This document shows, in pieces, positions 35,939 to 44,104 of a DNA stretch of 64,000 nt. The DNA lies in NCBI RefSeq assembly GCF_003412455.1, contig NZ_QTJU01000003.1, positions 124,001 to 188,000 on the forward strand. Reading direction: 5' to 3'. Each line of letters opens with the position of its first letter. The stretch's first letter is position 1. The notes under the pieces are model-generated. The model worked only from the letters and a program-made list of their open reading frames with translations. It was not told the DNA's origin and searched no databases. The position numbers were made by a program, and so were the translations under genes. Origin of the DNA: Deminuibacter soli. GTDB taxonomy: Bacteria; Bacteroidota; Bacteroidia; Chitinophagales; Chitinophagaceae.

Positions 35939-37000
35939 ATGCAATACCTGAAAATTTATACCAAACACGATGTGCTCGCGCTTACGCGCCTCCGACGTTT
36001 TGAAACCAAACTGGGTGAATGTGTGCAGCTGCTGCACGGTGGTAAATGGGATGAAACGGCACTCGAAAAAAGTACCGCGAAGTTTGTTATGCTCGGTGTG
36101 CCCGAAGATATTGGCGTAAAGGCAAATGCAGGTACAGGCGGGGCAGACACATTGTGGCAGCCGTTTCTGCAGGCTTTTCTCAATATACAGAGCAACGATT
36201 TTTTACAGGGCGAAGAAGTACTGCTGCTGGGTCATCTCGATTTTTCGGAGCTCAGTGCTGCCGTTGAAAACAATGCCCTCAGCGCTGAAGAGCGCATAGA
36301 TGCTTACCGCCATGCTGTGCCGGTGATTGATACTGCCGTGGAAGACGTGGTGAAACAAATTACGCGGTTCGGTAAAATACCGCTGGTAATTGGCGGAGGT
36401 CATAACAACGCGTATGGCTGCATTAAAGGGGCTGCCAAGGGATTGCATAAAGCAGGTGTGCTGCCTATTGCACAGATCAACGCCATTAACCTCGACGCAC
36501 ATGCCGATTACAGGCCCACAGAAGGCCGCCACAGCGGTAACGCCTTTCGTTATGCAGAAGAAGATGGATACCTTGAAAAGTACTGCGTAATAGGCCTGCA
36601 CGAGAACTACCTTACCCAGAATACCTGGATTGACATTGTCAACAATCCCTTCATCGATATTACCACGTACGAGGATATTTTCCTGCACGAAAAAAGATCG
36701 TTCAGGGAAGCCATTACCGATGCCATCAGTTTTACCGATGCTACCTGGGTAGGTATAGAGCTGGATGTGGATTGTATTGAACACACTTTGAGCAGTGCAG
36801 CCACCCCATCGGGTATTACGGCCCTGCACGCCAGGCGTTACCTGCATTATACGGCATCTGCCTGCAAGGCTGCGTACCTGCACATTTGTGAAGGCGCCAC
36901 ACAACTCAATGATGGCCGCCGCGACGAAACCACCGGCAAGCTGGTCAGTTACCTGGTAGCTGATTTTGTAAAAGCCGCACTGGCAGACGAACAACCTTAA
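35939..37000 (+). CDS. hutG: Formimidoylglutamase (arginase family)
   Basis: HutG hydrolyses formiminoglutamate to glutamate and formamide, the last step. The 353-residue protein has the arginase-family manganese ligands: His155 in IGGGHNNAYG, Asp186, His188 and Asp190 in NLDAHADYRP, and Asp276 and Asp278 in IELDVDCIE. The distinctive GGGHNNAYG replaces the GGDHS of arginase, as is usual in Bacteroidota formimidoylglutamases. The ATG at 35939 is preferred to the TTG at 35930. It completes a full His-to-Glu route in this cluster. Confidence 0.92.
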   Translation: MQYLKIYTKHDVLALTRLRRFETKLGECVQLLHGGKWDETALEKSTAKFVMLGVPEDIGVKANAGTGGADTLWQPFLQAFLNIQSNDFLQGEEVLLLGHLDFSELSAAVENNALSAEERIDAYRHAVPVIDTAVEDVVKQITRFGKIPLVIGGGHNNAYGCIKGAAKGLHKAGVLPIAQINAINLDAHADYRPTEGRHSGNAFRYAEEDGYLEKYCVIGLHENYLTQNTWIDIVNNPFIDITTYEDIFLHEKRSFREAITDAISFTDATWVGIELDVDCIEHTLSSAATPSGITALHARRYLHYTASACKAAYLHICEGATQLNDGRRDETTGKLVSYLVADFVKAALADEQP

Positions 37001-37146
37001 CCCTGGTGCATTTTGCAGCAAAACAAGTGGCACTGCATGCTTAACGGAGTTATACGGCCTTAAAAACTGATAAAGCATTGTGCCGGATGCTTGCAGCTCG
37101 CAGCGAACTCCTTATATTAGCCCCCAGGTTTAAAGAAAGATTGTTT

Positions 37147-37848
37147 ATGAGCAGATATTTGAAACAAACCAGGATACTGGTAGCAGTAGATTGTATCATC
37201 TTCGGGTTTGACGGACAGGAATTGAAATTACTGCTGATTCAGCGCGGACTTGAACCGCTGAAAGGCAGGTGGAGCCTGGTGGGAGGCTTTCTCAAAGAAA
37301 ATGAAAGCCTGGAAGACGGCGCTGCACATGTATTACAGCAGCTCACCGGCTTGCAGGGTGTTTATATGGAACAGCTGTATGCCTTCAGCAAGCCGGACAG
37401 GGATTCGGTGGAACGCACCATTTCCGTGGCTTATTTTGCACTGATCGATCTTGACCAGTACCGCCAGCAGCTGAGTGAAGAATACCACGCTGAATGGGTA
37501 TCGCTGCGCGGCCTGCCCGATTTGATTTTCGACCACAAGGAAATGGTGGCGGAAGCAAAAAAACGCCTGCGCTACAAAGCCGCCCTGCACCCGATTCTAT
37601 TTGAACTGTTACCCGATAAATTCACCGTTCCACAACTGCAGAACCTGTACGAAGGTGTATACGACAGCCTGTTCGATAAGCGCAATTTCAGCCGCAAGGT
37701 GCTCTCTACCGGGCTGCTGGTAAAGCAGAAGTCGAAAGACAAGCTGAACTCGAAAAAAGGGGCTTTCTATTACAAACTCGACAAACGCAAGTACAACGCC
37801 AAATTCCATTCGTTTCTCAATTTTATTCCCAATCCGAATAAATTTTAG
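37147..37848 (+). CDS. NrtR-like regulator with degenerate Nudix domain
   Basis: This 233-residue protein has an N-terminal Nudix fold (about 8-140) and a C-terminal winged helix (about 155-220, PDKFTVPQLQNLYEGVYDSLFDKRNFSRKVL). The Nudix box reads GFLKENE...HVLQQLTGL where catalysis needs REUxEE, so the three key positions (Arg, Glu, Glu) are His, Val, Gln/Leu and the enzyme should be dead. This is the NrtR plan, in which the Nudix domain binds a nucleotide or sugar effector. Location next to hutG suggests a regulator of the hut or a neighbouring gene; no operator was recognised. Start is the ATG at 37147. Confidence 0.8.
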   Translation: MSRYLKQTRILVAVDCIIFGFDGQELKLLLIQRGLEPLKGRWSLVGGFLKENESLEDGAAHVLQQLTGLQGVYMEQLYAFSKPDRDSVERTISVAYFALIDLDQYRQQLSEEYHAEWVSLRGLPDLIFDHKEMVAEAKKRLRYKAALHPILFELLPDKFTVPQLQNLYEGVYDSLFDKRNFSRKVLSTGLLVKQKSKDKLNSKKGAFYYKLDKRKYNAKFHSFLNFIPNPNKF

Positions 37849-37920
37849 CTGCATCTTTGCCTGCTGATACCACAGCCAGCAATGGCGTTGCGGTACCAGG
37901 TAACTTTCAATTAACAGGCA

Positions 37921-38505
37921 ATGACCCCGGAAAGGAGTGAAAAATTAGCACGTGTAATGGCGAAGCGCCAGGAGAACATTACCGTGGTACTCGAGCATGT
38001 GGAAGACCCGCGCAATATCGCTGCCATTATGCGCAGCTGCGATGCTGTAGGCATACAGGATATTCACCTTATTCACCCGCCGCAGGCACGCCCGCGCAAC
38101 TGGGGTTTTCTCAGCGCACGAAGTGCTGAAAAATGGGTTACCCTGCACCATTACAACGAAGCGGAAACCTGTATTGCCGAACTGCTGCAACAGCAATTTA
38201 TACTGTTAACCACGCATCTCGGTGCCGATTCAGTGCCCCTGCATGAAGTGGATTTTACCCGCAAGGTAGCCCTGGTGTTTGGCAACGAACGCAACGGTGT
38301 AAGTGAACAGATCCGCAACCGTGCACAGGGCAATTTTAATGTGCCGCAGGTAGGCATGATACAGAGCCTCAATATTTCAGTTGCCTGCGCTGTGAGTATT
38401 TATGAAGCCTACCGCCAGAAAATGCTGGCCGGTCATTACAACACACCGGGTATGCATGCAGCACGCAGGGAAACGCTGTTGCAGCAATGGTCAATCAAGC
38501 AATAA
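37921..38505 (+). CDS. trmH: tRNA (guanosine-2'-O-)-methyltransferase TrmH
   Basis: This 194-residue SPOUT methyltransferase is homologous to TrmH, which methylates the 2'-O of G18 in tRNA. Motif 1 with Asn and Arg is seen in HVEDPRNIAAIMRSCDAVGIQDIHL, motif 2 in VALVFGNERNGVSEQ, and motif 3 with the SAM knot in VPQVGMIQSLNISVACAVSIYEAYRQ. The E. coli protein is a little longer at the C-terminus. It is in the same orientation as the thioredoxin-like gene 5 bases downstream. Confidence 0.92.
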   Translation: MTPERSEKLARVMAKRQENITVVLEHVEDPRNIAAIMRSCDAVGIQDIHLIHPPQARPRNWGFLSARSAEKWVTLHHYNEAETCIAELLQQQFILLTTHLGADSVPLHEVDFTRKVALVFGNERNGVSEQIRNRAQGNFNVPQVGMIQSLNISVACAVSIYEAYRQKMLAGHYNTPGMHAARRETLLQQWSIKQ

Positions 38506-38510
38506 TATCC

Positions 38511-38990
38511 ATGAAAAAACTACTGTTCCTTCTTGGCTTAACACTGGCCTGTAACCTGCTTTGCGCGCAGGAAATAAAACGCGTGAAGATCGCCGATATT
38601 CAGCGCATGATTGATACCAGCACCCAGCCGCTGATTGTAAATTTCTGGGCCAGCTGGTGTACCCCCTGCATACATGAGATACCGTGGTTTGAAAAAAACG
38701 TGGCTGCTTTTAAAGACCACAATGTAAAGCTGCTGCTGGTAAGCCTTGACCTGCCCGGCGATTACCCCGGCAACCTGCGCAAATTCATTAACCAGCATCA
38801 TTATGCCTCACAGGTGGTATGGCTCGAAGACATGAAGGCCGACGAGTACTGCCCTAAAATAGACAGCACCTGGCACGGCACCATACCCGTATCACTGTTC
38901 GTGAACAACCAAACGCATTTCAGGCAGTTCCTGAACCGCCAGGTTACCGACCCGCAGGTACAGCTGCTGCTGCAGCAAATGACTAAATAG
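38511..38990 (+). CDS. TlpA/ResA-like periplasmic thioredoxin
   Basis: This 159-residue exported protein has a signal peptide (LLFLLGLTLACNLLCAQ) and a thioredoxin domain with the redox motif WASWCTPC (Cys50, Cys53). The following text (FEKNVAAFKDHNVKLLLVSLDLP) fits the TlpA/ResA subgroup. The cis-Pro is in GTIPVSLFV. It probably reduces disulfides in the periplasm, for example in cytochrome c maturation or oxidative repair; the target is unknown. It follows trmH after 5 bases, and its stop is followed by an intergenic repeat. Confidence 0.87.
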   Translation: MKKLLFLLGLTLACNLLCAQEIKRVKIADIQRMIDTSTQPLIVNFWASWCTPCIHEIPWFEKNVAAFKDHNVKLLLVSLDLPGDYPGNLRKFINQHHYASQVVWLEDMKADEYCPKIDSTWHGTIPVSLFVNNQTHFRQFLNRQVTDPQVQLLLQQMTK

Positions 38991-39045
38991 ATGGCTGAAT
39001 GGCTGCATGGATTGATGGTTTATAACCATTGAACAATCAATCCAT
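38991..39045. repeat. Intergenic repeat, family C, with nested hairpins
   Basis: ATGGATTG and CAATCCAT form the outer arms and ATGGTT-TAT-AACCAT an inner hairpin. The right arm runs into the minus-strand YihY gene and includes its stop codon, so the last codons (Met-Asp-stop) come from the repeat. The same Met-Asp-stop occurs at 50544. Confidence 0.6.
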
Positions 39046-39993
39046 CTCTTTCAAACTGTTTTGTTCGTCACGTTCTTTCTTCAGGTGGCTGATGCTTACA
39101 TTTAATTCAAAGCCCACCAGCAGTATCAGGGAATTGATAAAAATCAGGAACATCAATATCAGCACCGTTCCAATGGAGCCATAGAATTTATTGTAGTTCG
39201 AGAAGTTCGTTACCCATATCGAAAATAACATGGTGACCAGTATGGTAACCGAAGCAGCAAAGATAGCACCCGGCGAAAGTATGCGCCAGCGCTTGGTTAC
39301 CGAGGGGGCGTACTTGTAAATCAACCCGATTGAAACCAGGAACAGCACCAATATCACCAGCCATCGCAGGGTTTTTATCCAGAAACGGATGGAGGAGTTG
39401 TGGATGCCCCAATAGCCCAGTATAGACTTGAACAATACACCTTGCCCCAGGGAAATTAAGATGGTACCAATAATCAGCAGTATCACAATGGTGGTAAGGC
39501 GTATGGCCCGCCAGCGCTTGGCAACGAAATTGCTGCGCCTGCGGTATACCAGCGACCTGTCGAACGTGCGGATGATACCCATCATGGCATTGGATGAATA
39601 AAACACTGCCAGTATAAAACCGAGCGATAGCATACCACCTTTAGGCTTGTTGAAAATATCATCGAGAAAGCTCACCATGAATTTCTGTGTCTCCTGGTTG
39701 GGGGTAATATCCCGCACAATACGGAACAGTTCGTTATGAAACTGTTTGGAGATGGGCAGGTAAGGCACCAGGGTAAACAGGAAGATGGCGGCAGCTGGTA
39801 TGGCCATGATAAAATTGAACGAAATTGCTGCGGCGCGTACATTCAATCCCACACGTTTTACCTGGTTCAGAAAGTACTGCACCACATCGTACAAAGCCAG
39901 CCCTTCAAAGCCGGGTAATATAATACGGCGGCTTTTATTGATAAAAAAGCTGGCAGGAGCAGAGTTTAATATAACGCGTTCCAGTTTAGTCAA
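39037..39993 (-). CDS. YihY/BrkB family inner-membrane protein
   Basis: This 318-residue protein has six predicted membrane segments and the YihY/BrkB-family hallmarks (VGLNVRAAAISFNFIMAIPAAAIFLFTLVPYLP, FYSSNAMMGIIRTFD, YKYAPSVTKRWRILSPGAIFAA). The family is a membrane protein of unknown function, once misnamed ribonuclease BN; do not use that name. It follows mltG after 23 bases on the same strand. Its 3' end lies in a repeat element. Confidence 0.88.
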   Translation of the reverse strand: MTKLERVILNSAPASFFINKSRRIILPGFEGLALYDVVQYFLNQVKRVGLNVRAAAISFNFIMAIPAAAIFLFTLVPYLPISKQFHNELFRIVRDITPNQETQKFMVSFLDDIFNKPKGGMLSLGFILAVFYSSNAMMGIIRTFDRSLVYRRRSNFVAKRWRAIRLTTIVILLIIGTILISLGQGVLFKSILGYWGIHNSSIRFWIKTLRWLVILVLFLVSIGLIYKYAPSVTKRWRILSPGAIFAASVTILVTMLFSIWVTNFSNYNKFYGSIGTVLILMFLIFINSLILLVGFELNVSISHLKKERDEQNSLKEMD

Positions 39994-40016
39994 AACAACA
40001 GCGGGTTTGGTTTGTG

Positions 40017-41051
40017 TTATTTGGCCGGTTGTTTATTGCCACGTTCGTCCTGTACTTTCTGATAAGCCTTGGCATATTGATCGTGTTCTGCAAAATTAGT
40101 ACTGAAATGGTGCGTGCCGTTTAATTCTGCGCTGGCCACAAAAAACAGGTAATCGGTTTTGGGCTGGTTCAATACTGCATCAATGGTTACCACAGCCGGG
40201 GTGCAGATAGGGCCGGGGGGAAGTCCCTTGTTTTTATACGTATTATAAGGTGAAACCACCGCCAGGTGTCCGAAATAAATACGGCGCAGGCCAAAATCGC
40301 GCAACGCGAATTTAATGGTTGGGTCGGCACCCAGGTACATACCCTTGTTCAGCCTGTTAAGGTAAACACTGGCGATATTGCCTTTTTCAGGATTGTAATT
40401 GGTTTCTTCCTCTACAATGGAAGCCAGTGAATATACCTGCTGTGGCGTAAGGTTCAGTGCCGCTGCTTTCTGTTCGCGGTCGTCTTTTTTCCAGAACTCT
40501 TCCTGCGCACCTTTTAAATGCTGCAGCACCTTCTTTACTGAAGTGTTCCAGTTAAAAATATAGGTATCAGGAATAATAAGCGTCATTACCGTATTGGTAT
40601 CCACGCCCAGTGAACTCAGCGAATCGTTGCTGGATAAAAAGCCGATGGCTTTGGCTGAATCGGTATTGAAGTTGCGGCCCAGCATACGCGCAAAGTCTTC
40701 ACGGGTGCGCAGTTTATTGATCACCAGTTTTACCGGCGCCTGTTTGTTGTTGCGCAGCATGCGTACAACGCTCAATACACTTTGCCCTTTACTTATTTCG
40801 TACCTGCCGCTTTTCAGCTTATCCCATACGCCCCATTTCTCAGCCAGGGTATTGAGCAGGCCGGGGTGTTTAATGAGTTGTTTGTCGTTTAACTGGTGCA
40901 TTACCTGGGTTTGTGCACTCGTGCTGTCTTCATACACATACAGGTAAGCTGATTTCTGCGAAAAATCGGTAGCCGGTGCCAATAACAACCAGGCAAGCAC
41001 GGCTGCCCCGAGTAATACTAAAGCCAGGAAAAGGGTAATAATACGTTTCAT
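40017..41051 (-). CDS. mltG: Endolytic murein transglycosylase MltG
   Basis: MltG cuts nascent peptidoglycan glycan strands and sets their length. The 344-residue protein has an N-terminal membrane anchor (about 3-26), a LysM-like region (about 40-110) and the YceG catalytic domain. Its acidic cluster is in ASIVEEETNYNPEKGNIASVYLNRL (residues 210-234, Glu214-216), followed by GADPTIKF and SPYNTYKNKGLPPGPICTP. It is the first gene of a pair with yihY. An inverted repeat, GTAAAAC/GTTTTAC, is at 41067-41081 upstream. Confidence 0.94.
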   Translation of the reverse strand: MKRIITLFLALVLLGAAVLAWLLLAPATDFSQKSAYLYVYEDSTSAQTQVMHQLNDKQLIKHPGLLNTLAEKWGVWDKLKSGRYEISKGQSVLSVVRMLRNNKQAPVKLVINKLRTREDFARMLGRNFNTDSAKAIGFLSSNDSLSSLGVDTNTVMTLIIPDTYIFNWNTSVKKVLQHLKGAQEEFWKKDDREQKAAALNLTPQQVYSLASIVEEETNYNPEKGNIASVYLNRLNKGMYLGADPTIKFALRDFGLRRIYFGHLAVVSPYNTYKNKGLPPGPICTPAVVTIDAVLNQPKTDYLFFVASAELNGTHHFSTNFAEHDQYAKAYQKVQDERGNKQPAK

Positions 41052-41375
41052 ATAATCGTTTAAATCGTAAAACCGTTTTACAAAAAATCGATAGCCTAAC
41101 CAATTCGTGAAACATCAGTCATGCGTAACCTCGCTTCAATCACTCACCACTCACCACTCACCACTCATCACTCACTACTCACTATTGACTATTCACCCGC
41201 CCCCGCATCCCCGAAGGGGTACACCCCAACTATGCAACCATCGAGCCATCAAAACTATTCTCTGTCTCCCACAGACAAATTACCACATTTTCAAATCTTC
41301 AAATTGTCTTCAATTAGCCCCATAAAAAACCCCATCTGCTTGGGGCAGACAGGGTACTGAATTATGTAAACGAGC
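41052..41375. repeat. Intergenic repeat cluster between mltG and secG (families A and D)
   Basis: No gene is seen. From 41130 the word TCGCTTCAATCA precedes eight heptamers of the type CACTCAC/TATTSAC up to 41199. Then GC-rich text follows, and octamers ATTTTCAA and ATCTTCAA stand at 41288-41305. The stretch ends with the secG terminator. The same head word and heptamers occur at 48331-48439 and 61838-61926. Confidence 0.65.
41324..41345 (-). terminator. Terminator of secG operon
   Basis: On the minus strand CCCC pairs with GGGG around the loop AAGCAGAT and is followed by six T residues. It is 30 bases after the secG stop codon. Confidence 0.7.
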
Positions 41376-41723
41376 TTATTTCTTGTTAGAATCTGCAGCG
41401 GCAGCAGGTGCAGCCTGTTGTGTAGCAGGTTGCGATGGTGCAGGGGCAGTAGTGTTTACTTTTTGCAGGATAGAAGTGTCGGGACCGCTTGCTTCACCGC
41501 CTTTAAAAAAGAAGGCAGAAAACAGGCAGAGTACACCGATAACCGCTGAAAATATCCAGGTACCTTTTTCCAGTACATCGGTTGTTTGTTTAACACCCAT
41601 AAACTGGTTGCTGATACCGCCGATAGCGCCTGACAATCCGCCACCCTTGGGGTTTTGTACGAGTACAATAAAACCCAGTATCACAGAAGCGAGGGCAATC
41701 AAAATAAAAAACAGGATAGTCAT
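41376..41723 (-). CDS. secG: Preprotein translocase subunit SecG
   Basis: SecG is the small membrane subunit that assists SecYE during protein export. The 115-residue protein has two membrane segments (about 3-22 and 54-73) separated by the conserved loop VQNPKGGGLSGAIGG, typical of SecG. An Ala/Pro/Gln-rich tail (about 84-115) is longer than in E. coli, as often in Bacteroidota. It is the last gene of the miaB locus and starts one base after the stop of the acidic-protein gene. Confidence 0.93.
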   Translation of the reverse strand: MTILFFILIALASVILGFIVLVQNPKGGGLSGAIGGISNQFMGVKQTTDVLEKGTWIFSAVIGVLCLFSAFFFKGGEASGPDTSILQKVNTTAPAPSQPATQQAAPAAAADSNKK

Positions 41724-41724
41724 G

Positions 41725-43398
41725 TCACGTTGCTTTTAATGCTAAAATTTTGGCAGCAAAATAAGCGGATTTGTCCGGATTCAAAAAACTTAATTTAGAA
41801 TAAAGCTGGATGGCCTTGTCAATTTTGCCCTGTTTAACGAGCACATCGGCCATGGCTTCCGTAACAACATCCTTTATTTCGTTTGAATTAGCTGCAATTC
41901 CCTGAACCACCTGCTCCTGCTCATTGGCAGTGCCGAGATCTTTGGGCTGCGGGTTAATCCGTTTCATTTGCTTCAGCCAGTCGGTAAATTTACGTACTTT
42001 TTTGCCAAATGCATCAGATTCAGCAGGTTCGGCATCCATTTTTATACCCAGTGAAGCAAAATAGTCTACCGTATGGAATTTCTCCGTCTCAATGGGTAAC
42101 TCGGTTTGTGCGTTAACCGGTTTATTGTACAGCTCCGCCTGCTGTTGCAGCAGTTCAGCCAGTTTCTGGTTGGGCACGCCGGTTTCGCCTTTTTCGCCTA
42201 TCTCATCTACCGGCAGCTGGTCTTCATCAGCCGCAGGAGGTGTTTCCCGTGCTGCTGCCCTGAAAGTATCTTTAACAGATTGCTCAAAATGCGCTGCAGT
42301 CTCTTCTTCACCCGGCAATGTTTCAGTTGAAGTGCCAGTTATAATTTCCTCAGTAACAACCTGTTGTTCTTCCGCCTCAATCAATGTTTCGGCTTCGGTT
42401 CCGGCCGCTTGTTCCTCAACTGGTACAACCGGTGCTTCAATGGCGGCCTCGGTTACAGGTTCTGCATCGGTTGCTGCAGGCAGGTCAGCTGTGGTAAGCA
42501 GGGCTGCTTCTTCCACCGGTTCACTGGCCGCGGTAACGGGTTCAGCTTCATCGGCGGCTGATTCAGCTGCTGCTGTGGCCTCTTCTTCAATATCAAAATG
42601 CCAGTTGCTGCCTGTAGGGGTAGTGGCAATAGCGGTTGTGCTGGTTTCCTGTTGCGGGGCAGGCGCTTCGTTTATGCCGTCAAAATGCCAGCCGCCTGCT
42701 GCTGGCGCAGGTACTTCTTCTGCAACGGGAGCGGCCGCTGCAGGGGCTTCCTGGTTAAATGAGGGATAAGTTTCTTCCTCGTATAAATCACCGGTAGGCA
42801 GGCTCCAGTTAGGGCCGTCTTCCTGCGTTTCAGTGGTAGCTGCAACAGGTTGCTCCGGTGTAGCTGTCGTTTCTTCAGTAACTGGTTCCGGCGCTTCGGT
42901 TGCAATGGCTTCAACCGGTGTTGCTTCCGGTTCGGTAACCGGGTAAGCATCGCCAATGTGGATATCATCTTCGGCCGGTATGAATTTATCTACATCGGCT
43001 TCCAAAGGGGTAATTCCGGTGAAAATAGGGTCGGCAGTAGCTTCATCTTCCGGGAACAGCGGGGCAGTTTCTTCAGAAGTGAGTGCTTCAGATTGCGGTT
43101 CATCCACCTGGGTAAATGCCGGTTGAGAGACGGTAAAATTACGCGCAGGTTCTTCTACGGCCAGGGCATTTAACTGGTGATCGAGCCAGTAGGTATTGGG
43201 AAAATACAAAGCCGTTTTAGCTACCTGCTGGGGAAACCCGGGATGATTTTCCTGCTTCATTTTTTTAGCCAGCAATAGCTGTGCAACCGAGAAAAACGGC
43301 TGTTCCTGCGTAATGGCTTCCAGTTCTGATACAGATACTTCCTGCAAATTGGGTTTGCCGGTAAGCAGTTGCACTATTTTGTTTTCTACCAGGTTCAT
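41725..43398 (-). CDS. Acidic low-complexity protein with C-terminal TPR-like segment
   Basis: I do not recognise a function for this 557-residue protein. It has a short conserved-looking N-terminal part (KIVQLLTGKPNLQEVSVSELEAITQEQPFFSVAQLLLAKKMKQ). The long middle region, about residues 95-390, is almost only Glu, Ala, Thr, Pro and Val and predicted disordered. The C-terminal TPR-like helix pair reads ADVLVKQGKIDKAIQLYSKLSFLNPDKSAYFA. No signal peptide is seen. In Bacteroidota a gene of this shape often lies between lptE and secG, but the link to envelope assembly is only positional. Confidence 0.7.
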   Translation of the reverse strand: MNLVENKIVQLLTGKPNLQEVSVSELEAITQEQPFFSVAQLLLAKKMKQENHPGFPQQVAKTALYFPNTYWLDHQLNALAVEEPARNFTVSQPAFTQVDEPQSEALTSEETAPLFPEDEATADPIFTGITPLEADVDKFIPAEDDIHIGDAYPVTEPEATPVEAIATEAPEPVTEETTATPEQPVAATTETQEDGPNWSLPTGDLYEEETYPSFNQEAPAAAAPVAEEVPAPAAGGWHFDGINEAPAPQQETSTTAIATTPTGSNWHFDIEEEATAAAESAADEAEPVTAASEPVEEAALLTTADLPAATDAEPVTEAAIEAPVVPVEEQAAGTEAETLIEAEEQQVVTEEIITGTSTETLPGEEETAAHFEQSVKDTFRAAARETPPAADEDQLPVDEIGEKGETGVPNQKLAELLQQQAELYNKPVNAQTELPIETEKFHTVDYFASLGIKMDAEPAESDAFGKKVRKFTDWLKQMKRINPQPKDLGTANEQEQVVQGIAANSNEIKDVVTEAMADVLVKQGKIDKAIQLYSKLSFLNPDKSAYFAAKILALKAT

Positions 43399-43551
43399 GA
43401 ATGCTTCTGTTTTTCAACCTAACACGAAATAACACGAATTGAGCCTAATCTGCGAATGCTGTTGCATAGTTTCACGCTATAGTGCACAAGCCATGCCATT
43501 CGTACAATGTTATGCCAATTTACGCTTTGAAGCAGTGAAAATACTAATCTG

Positions 43552-44100
43552 CTACCAGTTAGAAAAAATACGGTTAAAAATTTCGTCGCTCATGTTCTTC
43601 ACCAGATCATCAAAAAAGGAAGATTGTGCCTCTACCTGGTTTAACGTGAGGTTGGCGGAGAACTCAAAATCCCTGCTCACATCAAAGTCTCTCGTTTTAT
43701 TATTATCCAGTGAGGGATCGAGTGTGTTTTTAAATTCAACATGCACGGCAACCGTAAGCCTGTTGGTGGCTGCCTGCTGGTTACTGATGGCAGAGGTGGT
43801 TACGCGGTAAGAAACAATGGTGGCGCTTACCTGGTAATGCGCATCGTCGTTCGTAGTGCGGGTTAAACGGGTTTGATTGGATACTTTCTGTGAAAAACCT
43901 TCTGTTAGCCTGGGCGCCAGCTGCGGGTTTACATAACCGGCCTTGTTCTGAAACAGGTTTATCTTGATGGTTTTAACGGCAGGGGAATAGCTTACATCTT
44001 TAAACGAATACACGCCGCAACCGCTGAGGCCTGTAAAGACAACTGCAAGCAATACAAGCACAAGCGGACGCGGTAAAAAGGTTCTGGCGAAACGGGTCAT
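43552..44100 (-). CDS. lptE: LptE-like lipopolysaccharide-assembly lipoprotein
   Basis: LptE plugs the LptD pore in the outer membrane. The 182-residue lipoprotein has a lipobox LSGC (Cys28), followed by VYSFKDVSYSPAVKTIKINLFQNKAGYVNPQLAPRLTEGFSQKV, the typical Bacteroidota LptE text. An ATG at 44100 is used because an upstream frame reaching 44178 runs over the activator gene. It begins 4 bases after the stop of the sigma54 activator. The N-terminal fold is short compared with E. coli LptE, as expected. Confidence 0.88.
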   Translation of the reverse strand: MTRFARTFLPRPLVLVLLAVVFTGLSGCGVYSFKDVSYSPAVKTIKINLFQNKAGYVNPQLAPRLTEGFSQKVSNQTRLTRTTNDDAHYQVSATIVSYRVTTSAISNQQAATNRLTVAVHVEFKNTLDPSLDNNKTRDFDVSRDFEFSANLTLNQVEAQSSFFDDLVKNMSDEIFNRIFSNW

Positions 44101-44104
44101 ATTG

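Noticed and set aside
36203-37078. Open frame of 291 codons on the minus strand
   Set aside because: It is antisense to hutG, whose motifs are complete; no recognisable domain is encoded.
41067-41081. Inverted repeat upstream of mltG as an operator
   Set aside because: GTAAAAC with GTTTTAC is short and AT-rich; no regulator is near, so no function is claimed.
41136-41199. Possible CRISPR array of short repeats
   Set aside because: The heptamers are directly tandem with no unique spacers and no cas genes are in the window.
42092-42769. Ser/Ala-rich open frame on the plus strand
   Set aside because: It is the complement of the low-complexity part of the acidic protein gene and only reflects that composition.
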